64,000 nucleotides of DNA from VAZQ01 sp963739385 (GCA_963739385.1 CAVUAI010000062.1:186001-250000); one strand, 5' to 3'; counted from the first letter of the stretch, positions 43,875 to 53,235 are shown. Made by a program: numbers and translations. Notes: generated from the sequence alone by a model not told the origin.

Positions 43875-45790
43875 GCCTGCAGCATCAGCACGGTCCACAA
43901 CGGGTATTGCCAGTTGCGGCTGCCGTCGACATGTTCCTGCCAGGCTCGCCGCACCGGCTCGACCTGCACGAACCCGTCACTCGCAAGCCGCGCCGGTGCC
44001 AGCAGCGACTCCGCCCATTCCCGCAGCGGCCCGCGCAGCCACGCATCGATCGGCACGCCGAAGCCCATCTTCGGTCGATTGATCAAAGACCTCGGGACGT
44101 AGCGATCGAGCACCCGGCGCAGCAGCCATTTGCCCTGGCCTCGACGCACCTTGAAGCGAAGCGGCAGGCTCCAGGAGTAAGCGACGACACGGTGATCGAG
44201 CAGGGGGACGCGGCCCTCGAGACCAACCGCCATGGTGGCTCGATCGACCTTGGTCAGAATGTCGTCAGGCAGATAGCTGATCATGTCGAGGAACTGCATA
44301 CGCGGAACGAGTGCCGGAAAGTCCCGGGCGATGGTCGGATCCCACAAGGGGCCGCGCGGCTCGCGGCCCGCCGCGGCGACCTCCTCCGGCCGTTCCCACT
44401 GGCTCACCAGGCGGCGGTAGATCGCGTCAGGCTCGGGATTGTCGAGAAGCGTCGTAAGCTTGTGCAGCTTGTCGCCAGGCAGCGCCGGCCGCCACGACGT
44501 CGGAACGAACGCAAACAATCGGTTCCAGGTCTCCGGCGCAAGCGCACGCAAGGCCGTTTTCGATGCGGTGCGCAGCGGGGGCGGCACGATCCCCACCGCG
44601 CGCGCAAGCCGCTCAGTCCACAGGTAACGGTTATAGCCTGCAAACAGCTCGTCCCCGCCGTCACCCGACAACGCCACGGTCACGTGCTTGCGGGTCAACT
44701 CGGAGACGAGATAGGTCGGAATCTGGGAGGAATCGGCAAACGGCTCGTCGAACCAGTCGGCGAGATGCGGAATGACGTCGAGGGCGTGCCGCGGCTCGAC
44801 ATAGAATTCAGTGTGGTCGGTACCCAGGTGGCCGGCCACGCGCTTGGCGCACTCGGCCTCGTCGTAGCCGCTCTCATGAAAACCGATGGAAAAGGTCTTC
44901 ACCGGCCGCGCGCTCTGCGCCTGCATCAGCGCGACCACGGTCGACGAATCGATCCCGCCCGACAGGAACGCGCCGAGCGGCACATCGGCAATCATGCGCA
45001 GAGCGACGGAATCGCGCAGCAGCGCATCGAGGCGCTCGACCGCCTCGGTCTCGTCTGGAGCGGGATCGTTGCGCCGCTGGCCTGCGATCGCGATGCTGCG
45101 CAGATCCCAGAAGCATTTCGGCGCCACTGCTGATCCTTCGCGCAGCGTCAGAACGTGACCGGGGGCGAGCTTCTGGGCCTGGCGATAGATGGTGCGCGGC
45201 TGCGCGATATAGGCGTGGCGCAGATAGCCGGCAACCGCATCGTCATCGATCGTCGGTTTCCAATCCGGTGTCGCGCGAAATGCCTTGAGCTGCGAGGCGA
45301 ACAGAACCCGATCCGGCGTCGCCGCGTAGTAGAGCGGCTTGATGCCGAGACGATCGCGCGCGAGCACCAGGCTGCGCGTCTTGCGGTCCCACAGCGCGAA
45401 GGCAAACATGCCGATCGCCCGCTCGATGGCGGCTTCGACGCCCCACAGCGCGCAGGCTTCGAGCAACACCTCGGTATCGGAATCGCTGTGCATCGAGCGG
45501 CCGGCGGCTTGCAGCTCGCGGCGGATGTCGCGGTAGTTGTAGATCTCACCGTTGAAGGTGATGACAAAGCGGCGATCGGCGGAATGCATCGGCTGCGCAC
45601 CGCCCGGGGTGAGATCGATGATGGCGAGTTGGCGCTGACCCAGCACCGCGCCGCCGCGAGCCTCGACCCATACCTCGCCTGCGTCCGGGCCGCGGTGCCG
45701 CACCGTCTCGATCATGGCCTCACCGATCGAACGCAATGCTTCGGCGGAAGTCCCCGCGCGCCAATCGATCATACCGGCAATGCCGCACAT
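43853..45790 (-). CDS. Asparagine synthase-like amidotransferase 3 (intact)
   Basis: 645 residues from ATG 45790, where MCGIAGMIDW places the nucleophilic Cys at position 2. The glutaminase domain (1-200) shows TFNGEIYNYRDIRREL and ARDRLGIKPLYYAA. The synthetase domain shows the PP-loop FLSGGIDSSTVVALMQ, ALSGDGGDELFAGYNRYL and KVDRATMAVGLEGRVPLLDH. This is the only intact copy of three in the window. In LPS loci such proteins (for example WbpS) amidate uronic acid residues. Asparagine synthesis cannot be excluded from sequence alone. Its neighbours, a formyltransferase gene and a GT4, support glycan modification. Confidence 0.88.
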   Translation of the reverse strand: MCGIAGMIDWRAGTSAEALRSIGEAMIETVRHRGPDAGEVWVEARGGAVLGQRQLAIIDLTPGGAQPMHSADRRFVITFNGEIYNYRDIRRELQAAGRSMHSDSDTEVLLEACALWGVEAAIERAIGMFAFALWDRKTRSLVLARDRLGIKPLYYAATPDRVLFASQLKAFRATPDWKPTIDDDAVAGYLRHAYIAQPRTIYRQAQKLAPGHVLTLREGSAVAPKCFWDLRSIAIAGQRRNDPAPDETEAVERLDALLRDSVALRMIADVPLGAFLSGGIDSSTVVALMQAQSARPVKTFSIGFHESGYDEAECAKRVAGHLGTDHTEFYVEPRHALDVIPHLADWFDEPFADSSQIPTYLVSELTRKHVTVALSGDGGDELFAGYNRYLWTERLARAVGIVPPPLRTASKTALRALAPETWNRLFAFVPTSWRPALPGDKLHKLTTLLDNPEPDAIYRRLVSQWERPEEVAAAGREPRGPLWDPTIARDFPALVPRMQFLDMISYLPDDILTKVDRATMAVGLEGRVPLLDHRVVAYSWSLPLRFKVRRGQGKWLLRRVLDRYVPRSLINRPKMGFGVPIDAWLRGPLREWAESLLAPARLASDGFVQVEPVRRAWQEHVDGSRNWQYPLWTVLMLQAWRERWA

Positions 45791-45930
45791 TCCATCACTC
45801 CAACGCGGCTCGCGCGCAGGCACGCGCTCGCGCTTGGACTCTCGGCCGAAGCTCGCAAGAGCAATTGACGTCGACTATTGCCGCGAGTCCTCCGCGGCGT
45901 GATCGGCCGGTCTGCGCCACTTTACTCAAT

Positions 45931-46698
45931 CTACCATACCCCGCGGGCCAACCCCGTCTTGATATAGCGCCAGAGCGTTGGATGCGACCAAAGACGGGAG
46001 GGCAGATCGACCCTCTCGGGACGCAACGTCCCAGCCACGACATCGCGCGCCGCCCGCTCGAGCAGCGGCAACGCGGCCGCAAGCTGGAGGTAGGGATAGG
46101 TCGAATAATTGTCCTTTCGGGTTGGCACCAGCCGGGCTTGATAGAGCACACCGCCGGTGTCGATCCCTTCATCGACGAGATGAACGGTAACGCCGAAATT
46201 GCCGTCGTCTCCCTCCGCCCTGGCCCAGTAGCCGCCATGGACGCCGCGATATTTCGGCGTGATGCCGGCATGATAATTGATAAACGGCGCGTCGACGGCC
46301 CGCAGAACCTCGCCGGCGATGATGCGCGTACCGATGACCAGCACGGCGCGTGGATGCAATTTCCGCAATTGGACGATGCATCCATGTGAATTGACCGACG
46401 GCACCCTAATCGGTTCGCACCCGTCGGGCCAGCACGCATCGAGGCCTGATCCGCGCACGATCTCGGCAATGCGCGGCCGCGAGATCCTGTGTTGCATGCG
46501 CTGAAACGCCATGAACGCCAGTTGACCGCCGACCTGGGCGACCCCCAGCCGCTTGATGCGCCGTCGCACCAGTTGCGACCGCGGCACCGGGTCCTCGACG
46601 ATGACGGCCAAAGCGGAGAAGCGCGCGGCAAGATAGCGGGCGGCGATGCGGCCGGATTCGCCGTCACAGGTGAGCAGTACCATCCGGTCGGTCAGCAT
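45931..46698 (-). CDS. Formyltransferase family protein (probable sugar N-formyltransferase)
   Basis: 255 residues. The core FINYHAGITPKYRGVHGGYW and TVHLVDEGIDTGGVLYQ carry the Asn-His-Asp triad layout of N10-formyltetrahydrofolate-dependent formyltransferases (Formyl_trans_N). It lacks the C-terminal tRNA-binding domain of methionyl-tRNA formyltransferase. In O-antigen loci this family N-formylates amino sugars such as perosamine or Qui4N/Qui3N. The start overlaps the deacetylase gene by 35 bases. A deacetylase frees an amine and a formyltransferase can then cap it, so the two may act in sequence (inference). Confidence 0.82.
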   Translation of the reverse strand: MLTDRMVLLTCDGESGRIAARYLAARFSALAVIVEDPVPRSQLVRRRIKRLGVAQVGGQLAFMAFQRMQHRISRPRIAEIVRGSGLDACWPDGCEPIRVPSVNSHGCIVQLRKLHPRAVLVIGTRIIAGEVLRAVDAPFINYHAGITPKYRGVHGGYWARAEGDDGNFGVTVHLVDEGIDTGGVLYQARLVPTRKDNYSTYPYLQLAAALPLLERAARDVVAGTLRPERVDLPSRLWSHPTLWRYIKTGLARGVW

Positions 46699-47716
46699 GA
46701 AGGACCTCGTCGGCGACCGCCGCCATCGTCATCGACCGCATCCCGTAGCGGTCCTGCAAGGCACGAAAATGATCGAGGATCGCCCGCAGGAAAGCCAAAT
46801 TTTCTTGCAGGTTGACCCCGAAATTATGGGGGTGCCACCACAGGTGAAACACATTTCGACGGCGCGCCGCTGTCTCCATCGCTGAGGTGATTCGCAACAG
46901 TCGCAGACGCTCCAGAGCGCCATTGTGTCCCACCGGACGCAGGAATCGGCTCGCCGGCACATCGACCATGCCGTCGACAAGCGCGGGCGGGTGATCGTGC
47001 GAGCCGCCGATCGGCAGGTAGCTGTCGGCCAGACGCGACGCGCGCACGAAGAGCGTTTGCTCACGGTCGCGGCGCGCGCGGTGGAACCAGACCCGCTCGT
47101 TGCCGCGGAAGGCGCGCAATCCAAATTCGCGGCAGGCCGCGAGGTGGGGGCGGCTGAACTGGTTGCGCGGAAACACGATGCTCGCAAGCTTGATCCCGAG
47201 AAGGTCGGCGGCCGCCCGGGCGGCCCCGAGGTCGGCACGAAACACCTCGGTATCCCCTCCCTCCTCCAAACAGTAGAAATGCGAGAAGGTATGCGTGCCG
47301 ATTTCCTGATTTGGATAGCCAGTAATTCGCCTGACAAGCGACTGGCCGTAATAGTAGGGGTCGTGTTCCTCGTCCACACCGACTTCGGCGAGATAATGGT
47401 AGGATGAGATGCGCGCATCGGCGTAGCGCGGCTGACGGGCCGGAAGCGCGGCGAGCATTGCCTTGCTGGTTCCGAAAAACAAAAGTCCCACTGTCGCCCA
47501 GGTGCAGGCGATCCCGCGCTCGGCGAAAAGATCGAGCAGGGCGGGAACAACGTGGCGGACGCCGAGAATATTGGCGCCGTAGTCCGCGATCGTGCGCTTG
47601 TCGCGAACGCCCCACATGAGCTCGAAATCGAGCGAAATGACAAACGCGCCGGATTGCAACGCGCACCTCCGCAAGGTCCAGGCCGGACCATAGGTCGGCC
47701 ACGGCTGAGCGAGCAA
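46664..47716 (-). CDS. Polysaccharide deacetylase family protein
   Basis: About 350 residues, with an uncertain TTG start at 47716. The NodB-type fold is recognised by AFVISLDFELMWGVRDKR (metal-binding Asp region), the IACTWATVGLLFFG strand, the zinc ligands in EIGTHTFSHFYCLEEGG (HxxxH) and NVFHLWWHPHNFGVN near the end. It removes N- or O-acetyl groups from sugars. There is no signal peptide, so a cytoplasmic substrate (lipid-linked glycan or nucleotide sugar) is likely. It follows the CapD/WbpM-type dehydratase and overlaps the formyltransferase. Confidence 0.82.
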   Translation of the reverse strand: MLAQPWPTYGPAWTLRRCALQSGAFVISLDFELMWGVRDKRTIADYGANILGVRHVVPALLDLFAERGIACTWATVGLLFFGTSKAMLAALPARQPRYADARISSYHYLAEVGVDEEHDPYYYGQSLVRRITGYPNQEIGTHTFSHFYCLEEGGDTEVFRADLGAARAAADLLGIKLASIVFPRNQFSRPHLAACREFGLRAFRGNERVWFHRARRDREQTLFVRASRLADSYLPIGGSHDHPPALVDGMVDVPASRFLRPVGHNGALERLRLLRITSAMETAARRRNVFHLWWHPHNFGVNLQENLAFLRAILDHFRALQDRYGMRSMTMAAVADEVLHADRPDGTAHL

Positions 47717-47773
47717 GCGCGGACAAGACGCGTTGGGAGTGCTCCACGTTTGCGCGCCCGAACCGGAGAATGA

Positions 47774-49708
47774 TCAGGCTGCCTCTCCGCCGAAATCCGG
47801 TACCGCATCGTGCAGCACGCCGAAGATCACCGAGCGGTCCTCGCGCGCGAGGCCCTGCTCCAGCGCCGCTAGCCAGCCTCGCATGGCTTCCAGCGGCGGG
47901 CTGACCGGCCGGGCGGCGACGATCCCCTCGATGCCGACCGGCGCGGTGGGCTCCTCGCGCGCAAACAGGATTTCGTGCAAGCGCTCGCCCGGCCTGATCC
48001 CGGTGAATTTGATGTCGACGTCGCGCCCGGGTTCGAGCCCGGAGAGACGGATCATCCGCTCGGCGAGATCGACGATTTTCACCGGCTGACCCATGTTGAG
48101 CACGTAGACTGCGACACCGGTCTGCTCCGGTCCCAGGGCATGGCTCGCCGCGGTCACCACGAGGTCGCAAGCCTCGCGGATCGTCATGAAATAACGCACC
48201 ATGTCGGGATGCGTGACGGTGAGCGGCCCGCCGGCTTCGATCTGCGCCTTGAACTTCGGCACCACCGAGCCATTCGATGCCAGCACGTTGCCGAAGCGAA
48301 CCGCGATCAGTCGCATGGCCCGTCTGTTACCGTCGCTCCGCCGCGCGATATCGTTGTCGAGTGCCTGACAGTACATCTCGGCAAACCGCTTGGAGGCCCC
48401 GAGCACGGATACCGGCTCGATCGCCTTGTCGGTCGAGATCACGACCATGGCGCTGGCGCCGGCAGCGACTGCCGCATCCGCCACGTTGACCGAGCCGAAG
48501 ACGTTGGTCTTGACCCCCTCTCCCCAGTCGCGCTCGAGAATCGGCACGTGCTTGAGCGCCGCGGCATGAAATACGATGTCGGGCCGAAAATCGTGCACCA
48601 AACGGAAGATGCGCGTGCGATCGCGTACGTCGGCAAGACGGCCCTCGATCGCCGCCGCCGACTGCTTGGTGGCCAGCATCTCCAGCACGGCGTGGAGGGC
48701 GGGCTCGGAATTTTCGATCACCAGCACGCGCTTGGCGCCGAAAGTGACGATGCGGTCGCAGATCTCAGCCCCGATCGATCCACCGCCCCCGGTCACGATA
48801 ATCGACTTCCGACGCACGAATTCTTCCAGGCGGCGGTAGTCGATCTTCACCCGGGGCCGCAGCAGGAGGTCTTCGACGTTGACGGGCGCCAGCCGCAATG
48901 CCTCGCCGCCGTCGTCGAGCGACGGCAGCCGACTGGTGGCCAGCCTGAGGCGGCGCGCCCGCATCAGCAGAGTTTCCGGCTTTGCATCCGGCACGAGCGC
49001 GCTCGGCGTCAGCACAAGCCGGGTCACATTGATGTCGCGGCTGGCGAGATCGGCGACGACGCTTTCGACGTCGTCCGGGTCGCCAAGAACGGACACGCCA
49101 CGGAGTGCCTGCCCGCGATCCGCCAAGGAGGGGGACAGGATGCCGACAGGACGGATCTTGGTGACGGCGCCGCTTTCGATCGCGCGCAGCAACACGTCGG
49201 CGTCGGCAGAACGCCCGACGACGAGGGTGGGCGTCGAATCGCCCGCCTTGGCGTGCTGAAGCGTGCGCGTGTAGCGGAAATAGCGGTAGGTGATGCGCGG
49301 GCCCGACAGGAAGGCGATCTGCAGCAGCCAGTAGAGGAGGATCGTGATCTTGCCGAAGAAGAACGTGCCGTAGAGATCCGGTGCCAGCAGCACATAATCG
49401 AGTACCAGCAGCGTTACGGCGAGCACCGTTGCGGCGCGCACGATGTTGTAGAGGTCCGGCAGCGACGTGAAGCGCCACTTGGAGCGATAGAGGCCGAGGA
49501 AGACATAGACGAAACCGGAATAGAGAACGAAGGCAGGCAGCAGGATCACCAGCAGCGCCCAACGCTGCCCAAGCCCAACTTCTTCGAACCGAATGAAGAA
49601 GCTCGCGACCACCGCCGCCGCTGTGGCGAGCAGGTCGTGCGCCAGAATTAGCCACATTCGGGGCGTGAAGGTCGAAAGGCGGATCATCGTCTCGATACGG
49701 CCGCCCAA
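47774..49708 (-). CDS. Membrane-bound CapD/WbpM-type UDP-sugar 4,6-dehydratase
   Basis: 644 residues. Four membrane helices lie at about 15-135 (WLILAHDLLATAAAVVASFF, LLVILLPAFVLYSGFVYVFL, ATVLAVTLLVLDYVLLAP, ITILLYWLLQIAFLSG). A regulatory Rossmann-like domain with a second nucleotide site comes next (TPTLVVGRSADADVLLRAIE). The catalytic SDR domain has SIIVTGGGGSIGAEICDRIV, FHAAALKHVPILERDW and STDKAIEPVSVLGASKRFAE. The WbpM/CapD/FlaA1 group converts UDP-GlcNAc to UDP-4-keto-6-deoxy sugars, the entry to QuiNAc, FucNAc and di-amino sugars. First gene of the long leftward operon. Confidence 0.88.
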   Translation of the reverse strand: MGGRIETMIRLSTFTPRMWLILAHDLLATAAAVVASFFIRFEEVGLGQRWALLVILLPAFVLYSGFVYVFLGLYRSKWRFTSLPDLYNIVRAATVLAVTLLVLDYVLLAPDLYGTFFFGKITILLYWLLQIAFLSGPRITYRYFRYTRTLQHAKAGDSTPTLVVGRSADADVLLRAIESGAVTKIRPVGILSPSLADRGQALRGVSVLGDPDDVESVVADLASRDINVTRLVLTPSALVPDAKPETLLMRARRLRLATSRLPSLDDGGEALRLAPVNVEDLLLRPRVKIDYRRLEEFVRRKSIIVTGGGGSIGAEICDRIVTFGAKRVLVIENSEPALHAVLEMLATKQSAAAIEGRLADVRDRTRIFRLVHDFRPDIVFHAAALKHVPILERDWGEGVKTNVFGSVNVADAAVAAGASAMVVISTDKAIEPVSVLGASKRFAEMYCQALDNDIARRSDGNRRAMRLIAVRFGNVLASNGSVVPKFKAQIEAGGPLTVTHPDMVRYFMTIREACDLVVTAASHALGPEQTGVAVYVLNMGQPVKIVDLAERMIRLSGLEPGRDVDIKFTGIRPGERLHEILFAREEPTAPVGIEGIVAARPVSPPLEAMRGWLAALEQGLAREDRSVIFGVLHDAVPDFGGEAA

Positions 49709-49947
49709 TGGCGGCGCCAGGCGCTATCATTAACGGCGTTTGCGCGCACGCGCCACCTCGGGAGCAGGCCGCGGCTAACGGGCCCGGTATCAAGCAATCG
49801 CCGCATTCCGGGCCTTATGCTCGGCGGCGGCCGCAAATGGCGCCGGGTAGCGCGAGCGAGGAACGGGAGCGGCGCGCTCGAAACGAATGCCTTCACACCT
49901 TTCGGCCGGCGGGATATCGTCGCGCGAGCCCATCCAAAACAGACCTC

Positions 49948-50373
49948 ATGCGCAATCGGCAACCGGATAGACTTGCTGCGCGCGCGTTCATCCTCGCGCT
50001 TGCGGCGACGCTGGGTGGCTGCTCGGGCAGCGAGCTTGTCCAGAATTGGACGTCGTCCGGTCCCGGGCTGGCGGTCGACCAACCGCAGCCGGACTACCGC
50101 CGCGTCGTCACCGAGAACCTTAAGCTCATTTTTCCCAAACAGGAGTCCCTCGGTGACCTCGAAATCTCGGGCGTACGGCTGGTCGACCACCTCAAAGGCC
50201 CTGCCTGGATCACATGCCTCAAGCTCGACGCACACGGGAAGCCGCAGATCTACGCTGTCTTCATTCAGGACGGCAAGGTCATAGACTGGCGCGCCGGCGT
50301 CGTCATCGATCAATGCCATAAAGAGACCTTCTCACCGCTCACGACGGCCGTCGCGAAAAAGCCGGGATCGTGA
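49948..50373 (+). CDS. Small predicted lipoprotein of unknown function
   Basis: About 141 residues from ATG 49948. A basic N-terminus and hydrophobic stretch (ARAFILALAATLGGCSG) end in a lipobox, LGGC, at about residues 22-25, so signal peptidase II cleavage and lipidation are predicted. The mature part (SLGDLEISGVRLVDHLKGPA, WITCLKLDAHGKPQIYAVFI) has a conserved-looking compact alpha/beta pattern with two further cysteines. It lies alone on this strand between the dehydratase and the GT9 genes. I know lipoproteins of this look in Hyphomicrobiales but no function. Confidence 0.7.
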   Translation: MRNRQPDRLAARAFILALAATLGGCSGSELVQNWTSSGPGLAVDQPQPDYRRVVTENLKLIFPKQESLGDLEISGVRLVDHLKGPAWITCLKLDAHGKPQIYAVFIQDGKVIDWRAGVVIDQCHKETFSPLTTAVAKKPGS

Positions 50374-50403
50374 ACACCGCAATGGCCGAACGGTGCCGAC
50401 CGG

Positions 50404-51477
50404 CTACCGTGCGCCCAGCGCCCGGTCGACGGCCGCCAGGACGGCGGCCGCGGGGAGTTCATCGAGGCAACGGCTGTAGCTGTCCAGGTGGCCTTCGCAG
50501 CCAAGCCGCTCGCATGGCAGGCAAGGCAAGGGATTCTGCACCACCCAGACATTGCCACGGTGCTGGACGGTGCCGCTATGATCCCACGGCTCGAGCAGCC
50601 CGCCGACAGGCCATGGGCCGGTCAGCCGGGGGCTGGTCGGACCGTAAAGGGCGATGGTGGGGCATCCGCTCCCAGCCGCGAGATGCGTTATGGAGGTATC
50701 GGGTCCGACATAGACGGCCGCCCCCTTGAGAAGGGCTGTCAGGCCCGCCCAATCGAGGCGCCCGTGCTCGCGGATCACGGGCGGGTCGGCGGGACCCCAA
50801 AGGCGATCCATATAGGCTCGCTCGGCAGGATCGCGTCCTTCGGTCGCGACGACCGCCAGCCCCCGTTCGGCAAGTCCGCGGGCCAGCCCGTGCCAGCCCG
50901 CGTCGGTCCAGCGCTTGTAGCGGTAGAACGGATTGGGGTGCAGCACGGCATAGGGCGCCTGCGGGGCGACCTCGTCGGCGCCCGAGCCCTGTGGACACAC
51001 CAGGTTCGGCGCATGCTCGAGTCCGAGCGCCGTTGCGAGCGTGAGGAGTTGCGTTACCCGATGGCTGTCGGGCTCCGCAGCAACTGGAATGTGGTGCGCA
51101 TGCCGCTTCCACCATGCGCCCGTTTCGCCCGCGTAAGGCACCAATCCGACCCGACGCCTCCCGGCCACCATGGCGAAAAATGTTGGGCGGTCTCCGGCCT
51201 GGGTGGAAACGACTAGGTCGTAGCGGCGCCAGAGCGTTCGAATCAACGCCAGCGTTTCGCTGGCGGAGGGCCGCTCCGGCATTGTCAGCACATTCTCGAT
51301 ATCCGGGTTGCCCTTGAGAATGCGCTCGCTGCCTCGAAACACCAGCACGTCGAGCGTCGCCTGCGGGAAACCGCGACGGATGGTACGCACAAGCGGCGTC
51401 GTCAGCAGGACGTCGCCCAGGCGACGCAGCGTGACCACGAGGATGCGCGGGTAAGTCGGCAGACCTAGCGGCTTCAT
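50404..51477 (-). CDS. Family 9 glycosyltransferase (heptosyltransferase-like)
   Basis: 357 residues of the GT-B fold. The N-terminal ILVVTLRRLGDVLLTTPLVR is the heptosyltransferase opening motif. YAVLHPNPFYRYKRWTDAGW and VYVGPDTSITHLAAGSGCPT then ALYGPTSPRLTGPW form the ADP-heptose-type donor site. A Cys-rich end (LPCLPCERLGCEGHLDSYSR) matches the CxxC-type tail common in this family. It transfers a heptose or similar sugar to the LPS core. It is the last gene of a leftward unit with the O-antigen ligase fusion and a GT2. Acceptor not predictable. Confidence 0.87.
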   Translation of the reverse strand: MKPLGLPTYPRILVVTLRRLGDVLLTTPLVRTIRRGFPQATLDVLVFRGSERILKGNPDIENVLTMPERPSASETLALIRTLWRRYDLVVSTQAGDRPTFFAMVAGRRRVGLVPYAGETGAWWKRHAHHIPVAAEPDSHRVTQLLTLATALGLEHAPNLVCPQGSGADEVAPQAPYAVLHPNPFYRYKRWTDAGWHGLARGLAERGLAVVATEGRDPAERAYMDRLWGPADPPVIREHGRLDWAGLTALLKGAAVYVGPDTSITHLAAGSGCPTIALYGPTSPRLTGPWPVGGLLEPWDHSGTVQHRGNVWVVQNPLPCLPCERLGCEGHLDSYSRCLDELPAAAVLAAVDRALGAR

Positions 51478-51507
51478 CGCAACATCCGGAGACCCCGACC
51501 CATCTGG

Positions 51508-53235
51508 TCAGGACCGTTGCGCGGAGTCTTCGCGCTGGAAGGACTTATAAGACTTCTCCTCCATGAGGCGCGAGCCTGACGCCACGTTGATTTCCTTTTT
51601 TAGCCGCGCCCGCTCGTCGTTGAGTCGATAGATCGCGCGCGCCAGCTCAATGAAGGAATCGCCGAAATCGCCGCGTGCCTCGCATTCGCGAATAGCATCC
51701 TCGACGTCCCAGAGCTTTGCATTCACCTGCTTGAGTTCGGCGCTGAGCTTACCCAGCATGGCGAGATCGATAGTACCGAGATGAACGCCGCGCAAGGCGC
51801 CAAGCTCGTGGGCGATATTCTCAAGCTGGCGCGGATTCTTTATACGCTCCGACTTTATTTCCAGGATGGTGATCTTGTCCATCAATTCACCGACCGAGAC
51901 CGGCACGAGAATGTCCGATGTCGTTCCGCTGTTAGGTGGCTGCATGTCTGCCGGCGGAACCTGTGATGGTACGCTCATATCATGTCCCGGAGCCGCGCCT
52001 CCGGGAGCCCGTGGCGCGCGCAGCACCATCCCTCCGACCACGCCGACACCGAGCACATAGAGCCAGCCCTCCGTGAAATCGAACAGATGCGAATTGAACA
52101 GCGACGATACTGCGTTGCCGATCACGACTATGAGCCCGAACCACGCCGTCGGAGAGTTGCCGAGAAACAGCACGAAATGGGCTGACCACATCGCGACCAG
52201 CGCGAGCGCCCCAATGAGGCCAAGCTCGATCGTTACTGCCAGAATCTGGCTGTGCGGGTTGGTGGTAACGAGCCCTGGAGCTGTCTCTGGCGTCGTATCG
52301 CGCTGGAACAGCTGCGGGATCGTCCCCGTCCCATGCCCGACGATCGGCGCTTCCGCGATCAGAGCCAACGATTTCTTCCAGTATCCCAGCCGCAATCCGA
52401 CCGAGCTGTGGATGTCGCTATCATCGGGATTCTGTAACTGCTTCGCCGCAAGTGACACGCGCTCGCGCAGATAGGGCGACGACGACCATACTGCTCCTGC
52501 CACTACGGCGGCGACCACGGCGGCGCCGATCATGCCCTTCCACCCGAATTGCCGCCACCCGAACAGCAAAGCCAGAACCAGCGAGACGACGAGAGCGGTC
52601 CGCGCTGTCGCGACATAGCCGAGATTGGCGATAAACAGTGCCGCCACCAGCGCGAAAGCGAGCGCTAGCGGCTGCTGCCGCCGCCACAGCTCGGCCGCCT
52701 TTCCGATCAATCCGAAGGCACAAATTGCAAAGATCGTGCTCTGCGCAATGTAGTTCTTGACCGGCACGCCCACGTCCTTGCCGCGCAAATGCAGCCTAGG
52801 CGTTAGCGCAAACACCCATGAAACGGCGAGCAATACGACGGACGAGGCAAGAAAGCCGAGGATCACCCAATATCCACGCTCGGAGCGGCGAAATTGCGCC
52901 AACAGCAGCGGAATGAGCAGCAGCTTGTGATATCCGCCCATTCCGGCGACGCGCGCACTCCAGCTTGCGTCGGACCATAACATGCCGACCGCCGCGAGGA
53001 CCCAAAGCAGCACCGGCAGGCCGCCCGCCGCCGACATCACCTCGCGTCGCACTGCGGCGCCATCGAGCGTCGGAACGAGCGCGACGAGCCAGAGCACGAC
53101 CAGGATCGAGGTCGCGGACGTCGACCATGGCAGCGACACCGCGACCGCCACCGCCAGCGCATCGGCGATTGGGACCAACCGTGGAACGGCCCAAGCCGCC
53201 GTCATCCAGCTTGCTGTAAGGTTACGCTCGGACAT
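51508..53235 (-). CDS. O-antigen ligase (WaaL/Wzy_C-like) fused to a C-terminal DUF6165-like domain
   Basis: About 575 residues from ATG 53235. The first ~430 residues have about eleven membrane helices and the large periplasmic-type loop of the O-antigen ligase family (SVGLRLGYWKKSLALIAEAP, VGHGTGTIPQLFQRD, TTNPHSQILAVTIELGLIGA). After a Pro-rich linker, residues ~442-575 (VPVSVGELMDKITILEIKSE, VNAKLWDVEDAIRECEARGD, EEKSYKSF) match what I recall of the DUF6165 family, normally a separate small protein beside heptosyltransferases. The ligase joins lipid-linked O-antigen to core in the inner membrane. The start overlaps the GT2 stop by 14 bases. An internal ATG in the linker could also start a separate DUF6165 product. 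Confidence 0.82.
   Translation of the reverse strand: MSERNLTASWMTAAWAVPRLVPIADALAVAVAVSLPWSTSATSILVVLWLVALVPTLDGAAVRREVMSAAGGLPVLLWVLAAVGMLWSDASWSARVAGMGGYHKLLLIPLLLAQFRRSERGYWVILGFLASSVVLLAVSWVFALTPRLHLRGKDVGVPVKNYIAQSTIFAICAFGLIGKAAELWRRQQPLALAFALVAALFIANLGYVATARTALVVSLVLALLFGWRQFGWKGMIGAAVVAAVVAGAVWSSSPYLRERVSLAAKQLQNPDDSDIHSSVGLRLGYWKKSLALIAEAPIVGHGTGTIPQLFQRDTTPETAPGLVTTNPHSQILAVTIELGLIGALALVAMWSAHFVLFLGNSPTAWFGLIVVIGNAVSSLFNSHLFDFTEGWLYVLGVGVVGGMVLRAPRAPGGAAPGHDMSVPSQVPPADMQPPNSGTTSDILVPVSVGELMDKITILEIKSERIKNPRQLENIAHELGALRGVHLGTIDLAMLGKLSAELKQVNAKLWDVEDAIRECEARGDFGDSFIELARAIYRLNDERARLKKEINVASGSRLMEEKSYKSFQREDSAQRS

Noticed and set aside
47975..49651. A 558-residue plus-strand open frame opposite the CapD/WbpM-type gene
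   Set aside because: Composition is typical of an antisense shadow (His, Gln and Arg rich, no hydrophobic core), while the minus strand carries complete dehydratase motifs.
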